Source of the DNA: Cyanobacteria bacterium T3Sed10_376R1m
Lineage (GTDB): Bacteria > Cyanobacteriota > Cyanobacteriia > Cyanobacteriales > Cyanobacteriaceae
Length of the DNA stretch: 6,672 nt
Reading direction: 5' to 3'
NCBI GenBank assembly: GCA_003566215.1
Contig: PXEJ01000275.1
Location: 1-6,672, forward strand
Numbering within the stretch: the first letter of the stretch is position 1; each line of letters begins with the position of its first letter. The notes under the pieces were generated by a model. It saw only the letters and a program-made list of their open reading frames with translations. It did not search any database and was not told where the DNA came from. Position numbers and translations under genes: made by a program. Shown in pieces: positions 1 to 6,108 of this stretch.

Positions 1-1
1 C

Positions 2-109
2 GCAAATTCGGGGGACTTGAGAATAATAAATGTATCTCATAATTATAAAAAACGCTATATATTGATTACATTACTCAATCAAAGAATTAAAAATAAGAAA
101 ATAAATTAA
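2..109 (+). CDS. Possible C-terminal tail of a STAS-domain protein (partial)
   Basis: An open frame enters from the left edge and encodes 35 residues before a TAA at 107-109. The first part reads ANSGDLRIINVSHN and is followed by a stretch containing LITLLNQRI. This pattern (G-D-L-R-hydrophobic-x-N-V-S-x-N, then a hydrophobic I-T-x-L-N segment) resembles the last strand and helix of STAS-type anti-sigma-factor antagonists, which regulate by binding partner kinases or sigma regulators. The resemblance comes from memory, not from an alignment. The last residues are rich in Lys, Asn and Ile, as any AT-rich spacer would be, so the frame could be chance. In its favour, the frame would end 27 bases before the convergent gene's stop, a normal spacing for convergent genes. 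The start and most of the protein lie outside the window. Confidence 0.35.
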   Translation, partial: ANSGDLRIINVSHNYKKRYILITLLNQRIKNKKIN

Positions 110-136
110 ATAAAGAGATATTTTTTATCGTTTGTA

Positions 137-937
137 CTAATAGCCATAGGGATTTTTAGGTGTGGGTATTATCTTAACTTCTTCAGCTGATACGACTAAA
201 TGCCTTACTATTCTGGTTGTATCAACATTTTCCGCATCTAGAGGGGGTAAGTTTTCTGTAATCATTCCTCCTTTAATTTTTAGCCATGTGTCTGGGGGAT
301 AATTATTGCGCGAGGATAATAGTTTGACAGGAATACCCACAGGGTAAGCATCCACGGCACAACAGGTAATAATAAATCGAGAAAGATAGACATAATCATC
401 AGGTAAAGAATCTAAATGAACTACAAAACCTGTAATATTTGCTTTTTGTCCAGTGTAAGTATCTGGTTCAGGATATACATTGAGGGTGCGTACCCATTCT
501 ATTAAAGTTCTATCTTCTGGTTTGGTGGCGCTCACAAAAGATTGAGGTTGTAATGTCAGAGGGGGTAAAGAATCGACAATCCCTCTTTGTATGGCACTTT
601 GACTATTTAAAATCATTGGTCTAGTCACTAAACCTACTACCGCAACAAATATTAAGAGAGAATTTCCCCAACCTTTGGGCAAAAGTAAGATTGAATCTCT
701 ATTTTCATTTAGGGATATTTTATGGCGATAAAAACGTAAATATAATTGTCTAAATTTTAAAAAAGAAATAATAAATAATGCTAGGCTACAAATAAAAACC
801 AATAAAAAATAATTAGGATGAATCAGGCGGTTTAATTCTCCTGTAATCCAATATTTAAAGAGCAATAATCCCCATAAAAAGAAACTAGAAAAGTCTAATA
901 GTGGAAAAAATAGCGGATTTTTTTTAATGGTATTCAT
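137..937 (-). CDS. TIGR03943 family protein (YcgQ-like, DUF1980), putative permease partner subunit
   Basis: This 266-residue protein matches the TIGR03943/UPF0703 family (Bacillus subtilis YcgQ), usually encoded beside a PF03773 permease, as here. The N-terminal half has hydrophobic segments at about residues 13-33, 42-61 and 92-110, with the HP pair (His40-Pro41) between the first two. The remainder (about 120-266) is a soluble domain, probably outside the cytoplasmic membrane. It carries the family signature ITCCAVDAYPVG, with Cys192, Cys193 and Asp196 as likely metal or thiol ligands, and ends in a short beta-rich region containing WLKIKGG. Start: the ATG at 935-937 lies 33 bases after the permease stop and has no good Shine-Dalgarno sequence, so translation probably depends on the operon mRNA. 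The role is inferred: a partner of the permease, possibly in metal handling. Family assignment is firm; biochemical function is unknown. No hairpin terminator is visible after the TAG stop. Confidence 0.85.
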   Translation of the reverse strand: MNTIKKNPLFFPLLDFSSFFLWGLLLFKYWITGELNRLIHPNYFLLVFICSLALFIISFLKFRQLYLRFYRHKISLNENRDSILLLPKGWGNSLLIFVAVVGLVTRPMILNSQSAIQRGIVDSLPPLTLQPQSFVSATKPEDRTLIEWVRTLNVYPEPDTYTGQKANITGFVVHLDSLPDDYVYLSRFIITCCAVDAYPVGIPVKLLSSRNNYPPDTWLKIKGGMITENLPPLDAENVDTTRIVRHLVVSAEEVKIIPTPKNPYGY

Positions 938-970
938 TGTTAATTTTTGGTAGGATTATTAATTATTCCA

Positions 971-2008
971 CTAGAAAAAATAACTATAGGAAAGGGTGAA
1001 AATAAATGTTAGTTGGGCAATAATTACCATGAGATAAAGTATCATTCTTGGTTTAAAAATTGATAACATTAAACCCATTGCTTTTATGTCAATCATAGGA
1101 CCAAATACCAAAAATGCCACAAGAGATGCGGTGGTAAAAGTTGATGAAAATGATAGGACAAAAAAGGAGTCAACGGTAGAGCAAATTGAAACAACTGAAG
1201 CTAATACCATCATGGCAATAATGGAAGTGATTGTGTCTTGTCCAATGTTTAAGATAATTTCTCTAGGTATAAATACTTGTATTGAAGCTGCGATCGCACT
1301 TCCCAGGACTAAAATACCCCCTAAATCCCTTAATTCTTGAGTGACATTATCGAGAAAGAGATTTAACTTTCTACTTAAGGCTTCTTTTTTTTGTTTTTGA
1401 TTCTCCATTTTCAACAAAGAATCATCCATTTTAATAGTTTGTCCAGACTGTCCTAAAATAAAACTGCCCGACTGTAATAAACTAAATTCAGGCAAAGATT
1501 GAGGAATATCAGACTTTAGTTTTGCCTCTAGTTTTTGATTAAGTAAAACACTAATACGTTTAGCAAGGGATGACTTGAGTAGTGGGCGAGAATCTTTTTG
1601 AAAACTAAATAAACAACCCAAAGAAATGGCAATAGTAAGAGAAAAGATAATCCTCAGCCAAAAAATTTCAGGTTGTCCTCTAAAAGCGACGTAAGTTGAC
1701 CATAAAACAACAGGATTAATCGTAGGGGCAGCTAAAAGAAAAGAAATGGCAACAGAAGTAGGTAAACCTTGCAATAAAAAACGTCTTGCCACAGGAATAT
1801 TACCGCATTCACAGACAGGAAAACAAAAACCAAAAAAACTACCAACGATTGAGCCCAAAATAGGGTTAGTTGGTAATAATGTAATTAGTTTGCCCTCATC
1901 AAGAAAAATAATTAGGCTACTAGAAAGTAATACCCCGAACAACAAAAAGGGCATTGCTTCGACTAGCAAACTAACAAATAAAGTAAAGGCACTGTATAAC
2001 TGATTCAT
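971..2008 (-). CDS. Permease of the YraQ/ArsP_1 family (PF03773, DUF318; YcgR-like)
   Basis: This 345-residue integral membrane protein has two similar halves. The first half has membrane segments from about residue 8 to 33 and 50 to 134. It carries the signature FCFPVCECGNIPVARR (Cys62, Cys66, Cys68) followed by AAPTINPVV (93-101). A hydrophilic, Lys/Gln-rich linker spans about 136-225. The second half (about 228-340) has SICSTVDSFF (Cys276, Asp280) and GPMIDIKAMGLM (303-314), which mirror the first-half motifs. Members move small solutes across the inner membrane; some relatives export organoarsenicals, but the CxCG type paired with a TIGR03943 protein, as here, has no settled substrate. 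The Cys residues in membrane segments suggest a soft metal or thiol-reactive solute (inference). The start is the ATG at 2006-2008, with no clear Shine-Dalgarno sequence. It is the first gene of a two-gene operon. One HIP1 octamer lies inside the gene. Confidence 0.88.
   Translation of the reverse strand: MNQLYSAFTLFVSLLVEAMPFLLFGVLLSSSLIIFLDEGKLITLLPTNPILGSIVGSFFGFCFPVCECGNIPVARRFLLQGLPTSVAISFLLAAPTINPVVLWSTYVAFRGQPEIFWLRIIFSLTIAISLGCLFSFQKDSRPLLKSSLAKRISVLLNQKLEAKLKSDIPQSLPEFSLLQSGSFILGQSGQTIKMDDSLLKMENQKQKKEALSRKLNLFLDNVTQELRDLGGILVLGSAIAASIQVFIPREIILNIGQDTITSIIAMMVLASVVSICSTVDSFFVLSFSSTFTTASLVAFLVFGPMIDIKAMGLMLSIFKPRMILYLMVIIAQLTFIFTLSYSYFF
1290..1297. repeat. HIP1 octamer GCGATCGC
   Basis: A perfect copy of the highly iterated palindrome of cyanobacteria lies inside the permease gene. 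It supports a cyanobacterial origin for this part of the window. Confidence 0.85.
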
Positions 2009-2076
2009 GAAGTTTATTTTATCTTGTCATTGCTTTTTTGACGAAAAAATTTGATTTAAAGTTCAGTCACCGGTAG

Positions 2077-2092
2077 AGAAACAAAAGTTTCT
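2077..2092. other. Small hairpin upstream of the permease gene
   Basis: AGAAAC and GTTTCT flank an AAAA loop, a 6-bp stem lying about 70 bases upstream of the permease start codon. There is no uridine run after it on either strand, so it is not a convincing terminator. It may be a structured part of the operon's 5' leader. A second, longer-range pair (GGCTAA at 2112-2117 with TTAGCC at 2139-2144) lies further upstream. I could not pick a convincing promoter for the operon in 2009-2182. Confidence 0.3.
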
Positions 2093-2182
2093 ATGGTTGT
2101 CTTCCTTTTATGGCTAAGGGTTCACAAGACTATAACTTTTAGCCTTAATTTTAAAAAACATATCGGTGTTGCCCATAGTCAC

Positions 2183-2205
2183 AAAAAAAGGGGAGTAAAT
2201 CCCCT
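2183..2205 (-). terminator. Rho-independent terminator of psbU
   Basis: Read on the minus strand, AGGGGA and TCCCCT form a 6-bp GC-rich stem around a 5-base loop, directly followed by a run of seven T. It begins 70 bases beyond the psbU stop codon. It therefore ends the psbU transcript and separates it from the permease operon, which lies downstream on the same strand. Confidence 0.8.
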
Positions 2206-2275
2206 AATATTTTTAATACTACAACAATAAAACCCTTTTAAATTTTTAATAAAGGAGTAATTTTAATGTTCAAAA

Positions 2276-2704
2276 TTAATATACACCAGCATTGTAACGA
2301 TCATCTCCTTCGTTGAAAACATCCGCAGGAGGAGTTGCACTAAATTGATCAAGATTAGCTTGTAATCTTTCTTTTTGACTGTTACTTAAACCGGGGATAT
2401 TTAAAACATCCTCAACGTTCTCATAGGGTGCATTTTGAATAACAATACTAGCTAGGTTAGGATAAAATCCTCTCAACTCACGAAAATCACGGATGTCACT
2501 ATTGTTAACATCAATTTTTTGACCAAATTCAGTACCAAGTAGATCATCAGCTGCATTACGACGGCTATTTTTAACAGCTAAAATAGAAGGATTAACTTGA
2601 CTAATCCCATTAAAATCTAATGCTTGAGCCGGTTGTGTCATAAACAGAACACTGACCATTAATAATACACTGAAAAATGTGGTCACTCTTTGCCATAAAT
2701 TCAT
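2276..2704 (-). CDS. psbU: Photosystem II extrinsic 12 kDa protein PsbU
   Basis: PsbU sits on the lumenal face of photosystem II, where it helps stabilise the manganese cluster and the oxygen-evolving complex alongside PsbO and PsbV. The 142-residue precursor starts with a signal peptide: Arg6, a hydrophobic core at about 10-22, and a likely cleavage site after PAQA (residue 28) for export to the thylakoid lumen. The mature part of about 114 residues is close to the usual size. It has the family landmarks GTEFGQKIDVNNSDI, the RGFYP segment, the tandem helix-hairpin-helix stretch NAPYENVEDVLNIPGLS, and the C-terminal GDDRYNAGVY. The ATG at 2702-2704 is preceded by a strong GGAGG (complement of 2715-2719) ten bases upstream, which supports this start. 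The gene appears to be monocistronic, with its own promoter region and terminator. Confidence 0.97.
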   Translation of the reverse strand: MNLWQRVTTFFSVLLMVSVLFMTQPAQALDFNGISQVNPSILAVKNSRRNAADDLLGTEFGQKIDVNNSDIRDFRELRGFYPNLASIVIQNAPYENVEDVLNIPGLSNSQKERLQANLDQFSATPPADVFNEGDDRYNAGVY

Positions 2705-2738
2705 GAAAAATTAACCTCCACGATTAAATTATTTTTAA

Positions 2739-2780
2739 TATTTATTTTATATGTCTCGACTTCACTGGTATTCTCCCAGT
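2739..2780 (-). promoter_or_regulatory. Candidate psbU promoter with a small inverted repeat
   Basis: On the minus strand a TATAAA box (complement of 2746-2751) would start transcription near 2739 and give a leader of about 35 bases containing the ribosome-binding site. No good -35 hexamer is visible. An inverted repeat, ACTGG (2764-2768) with CCAGT (2776-2780), covers about the -25 to -41 region, where an activator could replace a -35 contact. The placement is by eye only. Confidence 0.4.
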
Positions 2781-3108
2781 TAATTTAAGAGATTCTTGGT
2801 GATCAGAAAACTTTAAAAAACTATTACGGTTTTTTCTTAACCTTTAATCTTAATCAAAATGAAAACTCTTTGATTTTAATAAGATTGCAGTGCTTTAGTT
2901 ATGATTTTATCAGGCAAGATACCCTCAATGGTCAAGTTTTAGTAAAGATTTGTAACATTTTTTTATTTTTCTGAGTAAAAACAGGGTTCTATAGGAAAAA
3001 CCTTGTCTAAAATCCTTTTCACACGTGGGCAAATTTCTTGATGTTTGTTTTCTCGTTCTCTATTTTATTGACAGTTAAGCTCTTGTGATCTTTTGTTCAC
3101 TTCTGAGA

Positions 3109-3177
3109 GAAATTAAGATTTTTATTTAAATATTGTGAATCTTAATTTCGCAAATGATTAAACTAAAATAATCATTT
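3109..3177. repeat. Two adjacent perfect inverted repeats upstream of the ABC exporter
   Basis: The first has perfect 12-base arms, GAAATTAAGATT (3109-3120) and AATCTTAATTTC (3138-3149), around a 17-base spacer. The second follows after two bases and has perfect 9-base arms, AAATGATTA (3152-3160) and TAATCATTT (3169-3177), around an 8-base spacer. Neither is followed by a uridine run on either strand, so they do not look like terminators. They lie just upstream of a TATAAT box, as operators or a regulatory structure might. Confidence 0.7.
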
Positions 3178-3187
3178 TAGATAACTT

Positions 3188-3193
3188 TATAAT
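3188..3193 (+). promoter_or_regulatory. Candidate -10 box for the ABC exporter gene
   Basis: A consensus TATAAT would place the transcription start near 3200 and leave a leader of about 130 bases carrying the two hairpins at 3293-3326. There is no recognisable -35 hexamer at the proper distance; that position is occupied by the second inverted repeat. Other AT-rich boxes (for example around 3244-3280) are possible alternatives. Confidence 0.3.
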
Positions 3194-3292
3194 TTATTTG
3201 TTTTATGTCTCAAATATAGTTTTAATTAGTCGCTATTTTTAATATTATATAAATAATAGTAAAATGTCTATGTTAAAATGATTGTTGTAGAG

Positions 3293-3326
3293 CCGTGCTT
3301 CTTGTACGGGGTTTTAGACCTAAAAC
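3293..3326 (+). promoter_or_regulatory. Two back-to-back hairpins in the exporter 5' leader
   Basis: CCGTGC (3293-3298) pairs with GTACGG (3304-3309), including one G-U pair, around a TTCTT loop. One base later GTTTTA (3311-3316) pairs with TAAAAC (3321-3326) around GACC. The second hairpin ends six bases before the ATG and fills the place where a Shine-Dalgarno sequence would be. A role in translation control or attenuation is inferred. No known riboswitch class was recognised. Confidence 0.45.
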
Positions 3327-3332
3327 TTTTAG

Positions 3333-5129
3333 ATGAACTTAAGTAGCAAAAATAATGATTGGGGATTAATCTTAAAAATACTTCCCTACGCTAAACGTAA
3401 ATCCCCTGTCTTATTATTATCCTTTATTTTACTTATACCCCTATCCATAGCAGGGGCAATTCAACCTTTAATTATTGGACAAGCTATTTCTTTATTAGGA
3501 CAAGAAGATACTTGGAGTTTTTTGCAATTTTATTCTGTTGCCCAAGGATTAAATTTATTAGCATTTATTTTACTAATAACGATAATTTTTAGAACAGTTT
3601 TTCTTGCTTGGCAAGGTTTTTTGGTACAAAAAGTAGGTCAAGAAATCACTGCTTTTATTCGTCAAGATTTATTCAATCACGTTACTTCTTTATCCTCTAA
3701 TTTCTTTCATAAAACTCCTGTTGGTAAATTAGTTACTCGTTTAATTAATGATGTCGAAGCACTAGGAGATGTTTTTGCCACAGGGGCGATCGGTATTCTA
3801 AGTGATATAATATATATTCTAGCCATTATAATTACCATGTTTTCTCTACAGTGGCAATTGGCTTTTTTATTGGTATTTATGTTAATTCCTGTATCTGGAT
3901 TAATTATTTATTTCCAAAAACAATATCGTAAGGCCAATTATGTGGCTAGGGAAGAATTGTCAGTTTTGAATTCCATGTTACAAGAAAATGTGGTGGGGAT
4001 AAATATTGTTCAGCTATTTCGCCGTGAAAGATATAATAGCGAAGTTTTTAAAACTGTGAATAATCGCTATCGTCTTGCGGTTGACAAAACTATTTTTCAT
4101 GATTCGGCGGTATCTGCTACCCTTGAATGGGTGTCTCTAGTGGCGATCGCAGTTGTTCTTTGGATTGGAGGAGTACTAATATTAGACGATCAATTAAACT
4201 ACGGAACATTATCCGCTTTTATTCTTTACTCTCAAAGGTTATTTGACCCCTTAAGGCAATTCGCCGACAAGTTTACCATGTTTCAGTCAGGGTTTACTGC
4301 GATCGAGCGAATTTCTGAATTAATGAATATTCCCGTGGAAATCCAAGATAGAGATAATGATATTACCCTTGAAAATAATCAAAAAAACAACCAAGCAGTA
4401 GGAGAAATTCGTTTTGAAAATGTCTCCTTTGGTTACAAACCTGATGAATACGTTCTCAAAAATCTTAACTTTGTCATTCATTCAGGGGAAAAAGTTGCCC
4501 TCGTAGGGCCTACTGGAGCAGGAAAAAGCTCTATAATTAGACTATTATGTCGTTTGTATGAGCCAACAGAAGGAAGAATTTTAGTAGATGGCATCGACAT
4601 TAAAGACATTACCCAAGCAGAATTAAGAAGCCATATTGGAGTAATTCTTCAAGAGAGCTTTATCTTCGCAGGAGATGTCAAAAGAAACATTACCCTCGGG
4701 GAAAACTATGATTTTGCCGAAATAGAAAACGCCGTCAAATTAACTAATATTCAATCTTTAATTGAACAACTACCCCAAGGATATAACACCCAACTAAGAG
4801 AAAGAGGAGCAAACATTTCAGGGGGGCAAAAACAATTATTAGCTTTTGCCAGAGTAGCTATTCGTAACCCCAGTATTTTAGTTTTAGACGAAGCAACTTC
4901 TAGCCTAGATGTTTCCACCGAGGCAGATACCCAAGAAGCCTTAGATAAATTGTTGATTGATAAAACAGCGATTATTATTGCCCACCGACTTTCTACCATT
5001 CGTAATGTAGATAAAATTCTAGTCTTAAAACATGGAGAATTAATTGAATCTGGTAATCATGATCAATTATTAGGGGAAAATGGGTTATATGCTAGTTTAT
5101 ATAAACTACAAATGTTAGCCACCTCCTAA
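3333..5129 (+). CDS. ABC exporter half-transporter (fused permease and ATPase, MsbA/MdlB type)
   Basis: This 598-residue protein would dimerise in the membrane and use ATP to export a lipid, drug or peptide; the substrate cannot be told from sequence. The membrane domain (about 1-340) has six segments near residues 25-46, 69-93, 151-172, 174-195, 262-284 and 290-310. The ATPase domain (about 358-598) is complete: A-loop Tyr373, Walker A GPTGAGKS (392-399), Q-loop Gln440, signature ISGGQ (495-499), Walker B ILVLDE (515-520, catalytic Glu520), D-loop SSLD and switch His551. All catalytic residues are present, so either a homodimer or an active half of a heterodimer is possible; no partner gene is visible. 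The start is fixed by a TAG immediately before the ATG, and there is no Shine-Dalgarno sequence. The gene stands alone on the plus strand and converges on the DUF2232 gene. Confidence 0.93.
   Translation: MNLSSKNNDWGLILKILPYAKRKSPVLLLSFILLIPLSIAGAIQPLIIGQAISLLGQEDTWSFLQFYSVAQGLNLLAFILLITIIFRTVFLAWQGFLVQKVGQEITAFIRQDLFNHVTSLSSNFFHKTPVGKLVTRLINDVEALGDVFATGAIGILSDIIYILAIIITMFSLQWQLAFLLVFMLIPVSGLIIYFQKQYRKANYVAREELSVLNSMLQENVVGINIVQLFRRERYNSEVFKTVNNRYRLAVDKTIFHDSAVSATLEWVSLVAIAVVLWIGGVLILDDQLNYGTLSAFILYSQRLFDPLRQFADKFTMFQSGFTAIERISELMNIPVEIQDRDNDITLENNQKNNQAVGEIRFENVSFGYKPDEYVLKNLNFVIHSGEKVALVGPTGAGKSSIIRLLCRLYEPTEGRILVDGIDIKDITQAELRSHIGVILQESFIFAGDVKRNITLGENYDFAEIENAVKLTNIQSLIEQLPQGYNTQLRERGANISGGQKQLLAFARVAIRNPSILVLDEATSSLDVSTEADTQEALDKLLIDKTAIIIAHRLSTIRNVDKILVLKHGELIESGNHDQLLGENGLYASLYKLQMLATS
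4143..4150. repeat. HIP1 octamer GCGATCGC
   Basis: This is the second perfect cyanobacterial HIP1 copy in the window, inside the ABC exporter gene. Two seven- or six-base near-matches lie in the same gene (around 3785 and 4299). Confidence 0.85.
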
Positions 5130-5151
5130 AGTTTATTCTGATTCGAGCTAA

Positions 5152-5898
5152 CTACTCATAATCTAAAATTACTTTAACCCATCCGGGAGGACGAGGAATA
5201 GGAGTTTTTAATCTATCTAACATCAATAAGGCAACTAAATGAACAGTCAAGGCATAGATTAAGTTATTGATAAATACCACCAATAATATTAATATTTGGA
5301 TCATGAGGGGAGTAGGTTCGGCTAAAATTCCTAACTGTAAAAAAAGCCAATCTGCTAACCCAGTAATTTGGTTAACCACATATAACCATAAATCTTCCCC
5401 TAAAAGTATCGAAAACATCCAAAAACGGAAAAAAAATCCAAAACTACCAATTAATGCCCCAGTCAAAAGAGAAGAATACCAACTCGCACCATTACGCCAT
5501 AAACCCCCAAACTGAATACCCATTAAACCATAGGGAATTAAAAAAATAATGCTACGGGGTGGTCCCATTAAAATACTTAATAATAATCCACAAACAATAG
5601 TAGTCATAACAGAAGCCCTTCTTCCTCGTCTCATATACACAAGGGCAATAGGCAAAGGATATAACATTTTTAAAAATGGACCTAGACGAAAGTAATAATC
5701 TATCAGCCAAATTAAACTTGCAGTACTAGCCAAAAATGCTGTTTCCACAAGGGCAATGGTTTGAGGTTTAAAATTATATGCACGGCTATTAGGTTTATAT
5801 TGGGAGGAATTTTCTTGAATAGGTAAAGAATTTTCGTCTCCATCTACCCAATTTTGGTCATCAAATTCAATTTTTGGATCAATATTTGGTTTAGACAA
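5152..5898 (-). CDS. DUF2232 family integral membrane protein
   Basis: This 248-residue protein has an acidic, hydrophilic N-terminus (about 1-45) followed by about six membrane segments near residues 48-66, 72-88, 95-112, 116-134, 140-165 and 198-226, and a short tail containing RPPGW. Family landmarks include FLKMLYPLPIALVYMRRGRR (75-94), GLMGIQFGGLWR (124-135) and RFWMFSILLGEDLW (158-171). DUF2232 proteins (YybS-like) resemble substrate-binding S components of ECF transporters, but no substrate is known for this one. Start: no ATG is available in the N-terminal part. TTG at 5896-5898 is the best start, since an in-frame TAA lies six codons upstream (5914-5916). The start has no Shine-Dalgarno sequence, and a palindrome sits where one would be. 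The gene lies on the pilB strand, 210 bases after it, and is convergent with the ABC exporter with 22 bases between stops. Confidence 0.85.
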   Translation of the reverse strand: MSKPNIDPKIEFDDQNWVDGDENSLPIQENSSQYKPNSRAYNFKPQTIALVETAFLASTASLIWLIDYYFRLGPFLKMLYPLPIALVYMRRGRRASVMTTIVCGLLLSILMGPPRSIIFLIPYGLMGIQFGGLWRNGASWYSSLLTGALIGSFGFFFRFWMFSILLGEDLWLYVVNQITGLADWLFLQLGILAEPTPLMIQILILLVVFINNLIYALTVHLVALLMLDRLKTPIPRPPGWVKVILDYE

Positions 5899-5900
5899 AT

Positions 5901-5916
5901 TAATATCAAGATATTA
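5901..5916. repeat. 16-base palindrome abutting the TTG start of the DUF2232 gene
   Basis: TAATATC and GATATTA form perfect 7-base arms around AA, ending two bases before the start codon. A protein bound here, or a hairpin in the mRNA, would cover the ribosome-binding area. No function is proven. Confidence 0.55.
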
Positions 5917-5939
5917 AAAGGTGGTTTGCTTTTTTGAGT

Positions 5940-5955
5940 ATAACTCTTAAGTTAT
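5940..5955. promoter_or_regulatory. 16-base inverted repeat in the putative DUF2232 promoter
   Basis: ATAACT and AGTTAT form perfect 6-base arms around four bases. On the minus strand the repeat overlaps a TATACT -10-like box about 40 bases upstream of the TTG start. This is a typical place for an operator. No -35 box was found at the usual spacing, so the promoter itself is uncertain. Confidence 0.35.
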
Positions 5956-6027
5956 CAACAAAGATGACCTTAAAAATGTTCGCACGTTCAAAAAATACAC
6001 AAAAATAAGGTTTTTTTGACAAAAAAT

Positions 6028-6054
6028 AGTTAAAAATACAGGATTATAGATCCT
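6028..6054 (-). terminator. Weak candidate terminator downstream of pilB
   Basis: AGGAT (6040-6044) and ATCCT (6050-6054) form a 5-bp stem. Read on the minus strand it is followed by GTATTTTT and a further T-rich stretch. It starts 55 bases beyond the pilB stop. The short stem and the bases interrupting the T run make it uncertain. Confidence 0.35.
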
Positions 6055-6068
6055 ACATTACATTCAAA

Positions 6069-6085
6069 GATTGACACTCCCCACC
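6069..6085 (+). mobile_element. Possible IS200/IS605-type end motif (relic)
   Basis: GATTGACACTCCCCACC resembles the terminal sequence often seen at ends of IS200/IS605-family (tnpB) elements in cyanobacteria, where a GATTGACACTCCCC block leads into a GC-rich hairpin. Here the hairpin partner (a GGTGGGG-like arm) is missing and no transposase or tnpB is in the window. At best it is a remnant; the match is from memory. Confidence 0.25.
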
Positions 6086-6108
6086 TTAATTATTAATTGT
6101 TAATTCTT

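Larger units (their letters stand above)
2705..3332. other. 628-base divergent intergenic region between psbU and the ABC exporter
   Basis: No coding frame here looks real. From left to right it holds the psbU ribosome-binding site and candidate promoter (to about 2780); an AT-rich hairpin, AAAAAAC (2815-2821) with GTTTTTT (2829-2835), with T- and A-rich ends; and a stretch from about 2840 to 3105 in which I see only an isolated TTGACA (3068-3073) lacking a matching -10. Then come two adjacent inverted repeats (3109-3177), a TATAAT box (3188-3193), an AT-rich stretch, and two back-to-back hairpins (3293-3326) reaching the exporter start. The region is long enough to hide a small RNA, but no known RNA family was recognised. 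Confidence 0.6.

Noticed and set aside
1086..1340. Plus-strand open frame of 84 codons
   Set aside because: It lies antisense inside the well-supported permease gene, and its product has no recognisable features.
1746..2003. Plus-strand open frame of 85 codons
   Set aside because: It is a shadow of the permease gene on the other strand.
2009..2182. Zur or Fur box upstream of the permease operon
   Set aside because: I looked for a TGATAAT-type palindrome and found none; only short hairpins are present.
3289..3311. GAGCCGTGC and TACGG resemble domain V of a group II intron
   Set aside because: The stem is too short, the upper helix and tetraloop are absent, the closing arm does not pair with GAG, and there is no reverse transcriptase or intron body.
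3311..3326. GTTTTAGACC resembles the start of a type II CRISPR repeat or tracrRNA anti-repeat
   Set aside because: It occurs once, with no spacer-repeat pattern and no cas gene; it is better explained as one arm of a leader hairpin.
4751..4999. Minus-strand open frame of 82 codons
   Set aside because: It is antisense to the ABC exporter ATPase motifs, which fully explain the sequence.
5130..5151. Shared terminator between the convergent exporter and DUF2232 genes
   Set aside because: The 22-base gap shows no stem-loop with a T run on either strand.
5267..5515. Plus-strand open frame of 82 codons
   Set aside because: It is antisense to the membrane segments of the DUF2232 gene.
5980..5991. 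GTTCGCACGTTC as a LexA/SOS box
   Set aside because: The two GTTC halves are in direct rather than inverted orientation, so it does not fit a LexA operator.
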